This document shows positions 63,220 to 64,000 of a stretch of DNA of 64,000 bases, piece after piece. Location of the stretch: contig OX442315.1 in assembly GCA_949358305.1 (NCBI GenBank), positions 34,746,427 to 34,810,426 on the forward strand. The letters are read 5' to 3'. Position 1 is the first letter of the stretch, and each line of letters begins with the position of its first letter. The position numbers and the translations under genes are program-made. The notes under the pieces are model-generated. The model ran no database searches. It had not been told where the DNA came from and worked only from the letters and a program-made list of their open reading frames with translations. The stretch is from Strigamia acuminata. Its lineage: Eukaryota > Arthropoda > Chilopoda > Geophilomorpha > Linotaeniidae.

Positions 63220-64000
63220 ATGGCCTCGAATCAAATTCCGTCCACTGACAGCGCAGGTGAAAATAAAACCAAACAAAAAGTGAAAAATACAAACAAATTA
63301 AAAAAATATATTTCTTTATTTTTCAGAAAATAATAATAATCCAGTTCTCAGCAAAGAACCTCCGAAACTCGTCAAAAAGACCATAGTCGCGTATAGACCC
63401 GCATCTAAAGCGAAAAAATCCGTCAGTAGATCCCAATTTGTTGCAAATAAATTGAATAAATCACCAGAAGATCTGCAGGAAGAAGTGTTGCAACTAAAAA
63501 AGGTCTTTCTTAAAAATCCCCTTCATAAAACGAATTATTTACGAATATTTGACCGATATTGCAGACATTATCGTCTATAAGTGATGAGAATTCGACACTG
63601 AAAGCTAAAATTCGTCGAACCGAAGAAGAGAATGTGAAAAAGGTTATTTAAACAATTTGATGTTTTTTCGTGTTAAATGTTAAATGTTTCGTGTGTCATT
63701 TGTGCTGCTTGTAAAGGATAAGCAGATTTTGCAATACCTGGACCCTAATCAGGTAAATATCGGACTGTAACGTTGAGATTTCGTTTGTTTGTTTATTTTG
63801 ATAATAAATTTATTTTTGCTCGACTTATTATTTTTTATTTTTTCAGAATGAGGAATTAAGGCGTTTATTGATGGATAAGAAATCGGCTGCGAACACGGTA
63901 TTGAATCGCATTGGACTTTGCGTTTTTATTCATCGATTCATTGGTTAAAAAGAATTATTTTTTTCTTTTTAGACTATTAATAATCTTAAACAGCGTGTTA
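63220..64000 (+). CDS. IQCE: IQCE orthologue, 5' part (cut by the window end)
   Basis: Exons: ATG 63220-63256, 63327-63502, 63565-63642, 63717-63752, 63847-63897, 63973 onward past the window edge. Phases agree throughout. The visible protein has a basic N-terminus and a coiled-coil start: LQEEVLQLKKTLSSISDEN, IRRTEEENVKKDKQILQYL, DPNQNEELRRLL, NNLKQR. These align with vertebrate IQCE (LKKSL, RRLEEENSRKDRQIEQLLDP, INGLKQR) in the same order. Family role: IQCE is a scaffold at the base of the cilium that positions the EVC complex in Hedgehog signalling. The IQ motifs would lie beyond the window. Confidence 0.85.

Overview
The window is animal nuclear DNA: AT-rich, intron-dense, with canonical GT-AG introns, a tRNA-Leu with internal A and B boxes, DNA transposons and many minisatellites. 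The protein kinase A regulatory subunit and the sorting nexin read most like arthropod versions, so an arthropod is the best guess. The species cannot be fixed from sequence alone.

Region 1 (1-32956, + strand) is one continuous run of 52 coding exons, all with phase-1 boundaries, encoding at least 51 C-type-lectin-like domains (CTLDs) and about 7,860 residues. Both the first residue and the signal peptide lie left of the window; the only in-frame stop that would end a spliced product is at 32956. Each exon carries the C-terminal half of one CTLD, a linker, and the N-terminal half of the next. The exons fall into ten types, C-D-E-F-(A-B)n-G-H-I-J, and this cassette occurs three times (n = 12, 3 and 1; the last is cut short by the gene end). 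The A-B pair forms near-identical tandem units of about 1.0-1.2 kb. B-exon linkers in half the array carry an 18-bp repeat encoding Thr-Lys-Glu-Pro stalks. Paralogous introns give empty and filled sites for a Tc1-like element and several MITEs, so insertions can be ordered relative to the cassette duplication.

Region 2 (32957-45475) has a gene-poor gap with a palindromic Maf-type site plus an NRF1-type site, then a LENG8 (SAC3/GANP-domain) orthologue on the - strand (15 coding exons, 747 aa, all phases closing). It diverges from region 3 (45476-54384, +), the type I regulatory subunit of cAMP-dependent protein kinase (8 coding exons, 378 aa). That gene has an apparent alternative first exon with an N-myristoylation-type start in place of the dimerisation/docking domain.

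Region 4 (54385-57321) holds a putative two-exon 39-residue membrane microprotein (-) and tRNA-Leu(AAG) (+). Region 5 (57322-62478, -) is an SNX8 orthologue (11 exons, 482 aa). Region 6 (63220-end, +) is the 5' end of an IQCE orthologue. From memory, PRKAR1B, SNX8 and IQCE all map to human 7p22.3, so the right part of the window looks like an ancient linkage group. The genes otherwise have unrelated jobs (cAMP signalling, endosomal sorting, ciliary/Hedgehog scaffolding, mRNA handling) beside a very large, fast-evolving extracellular lectin-like gene.
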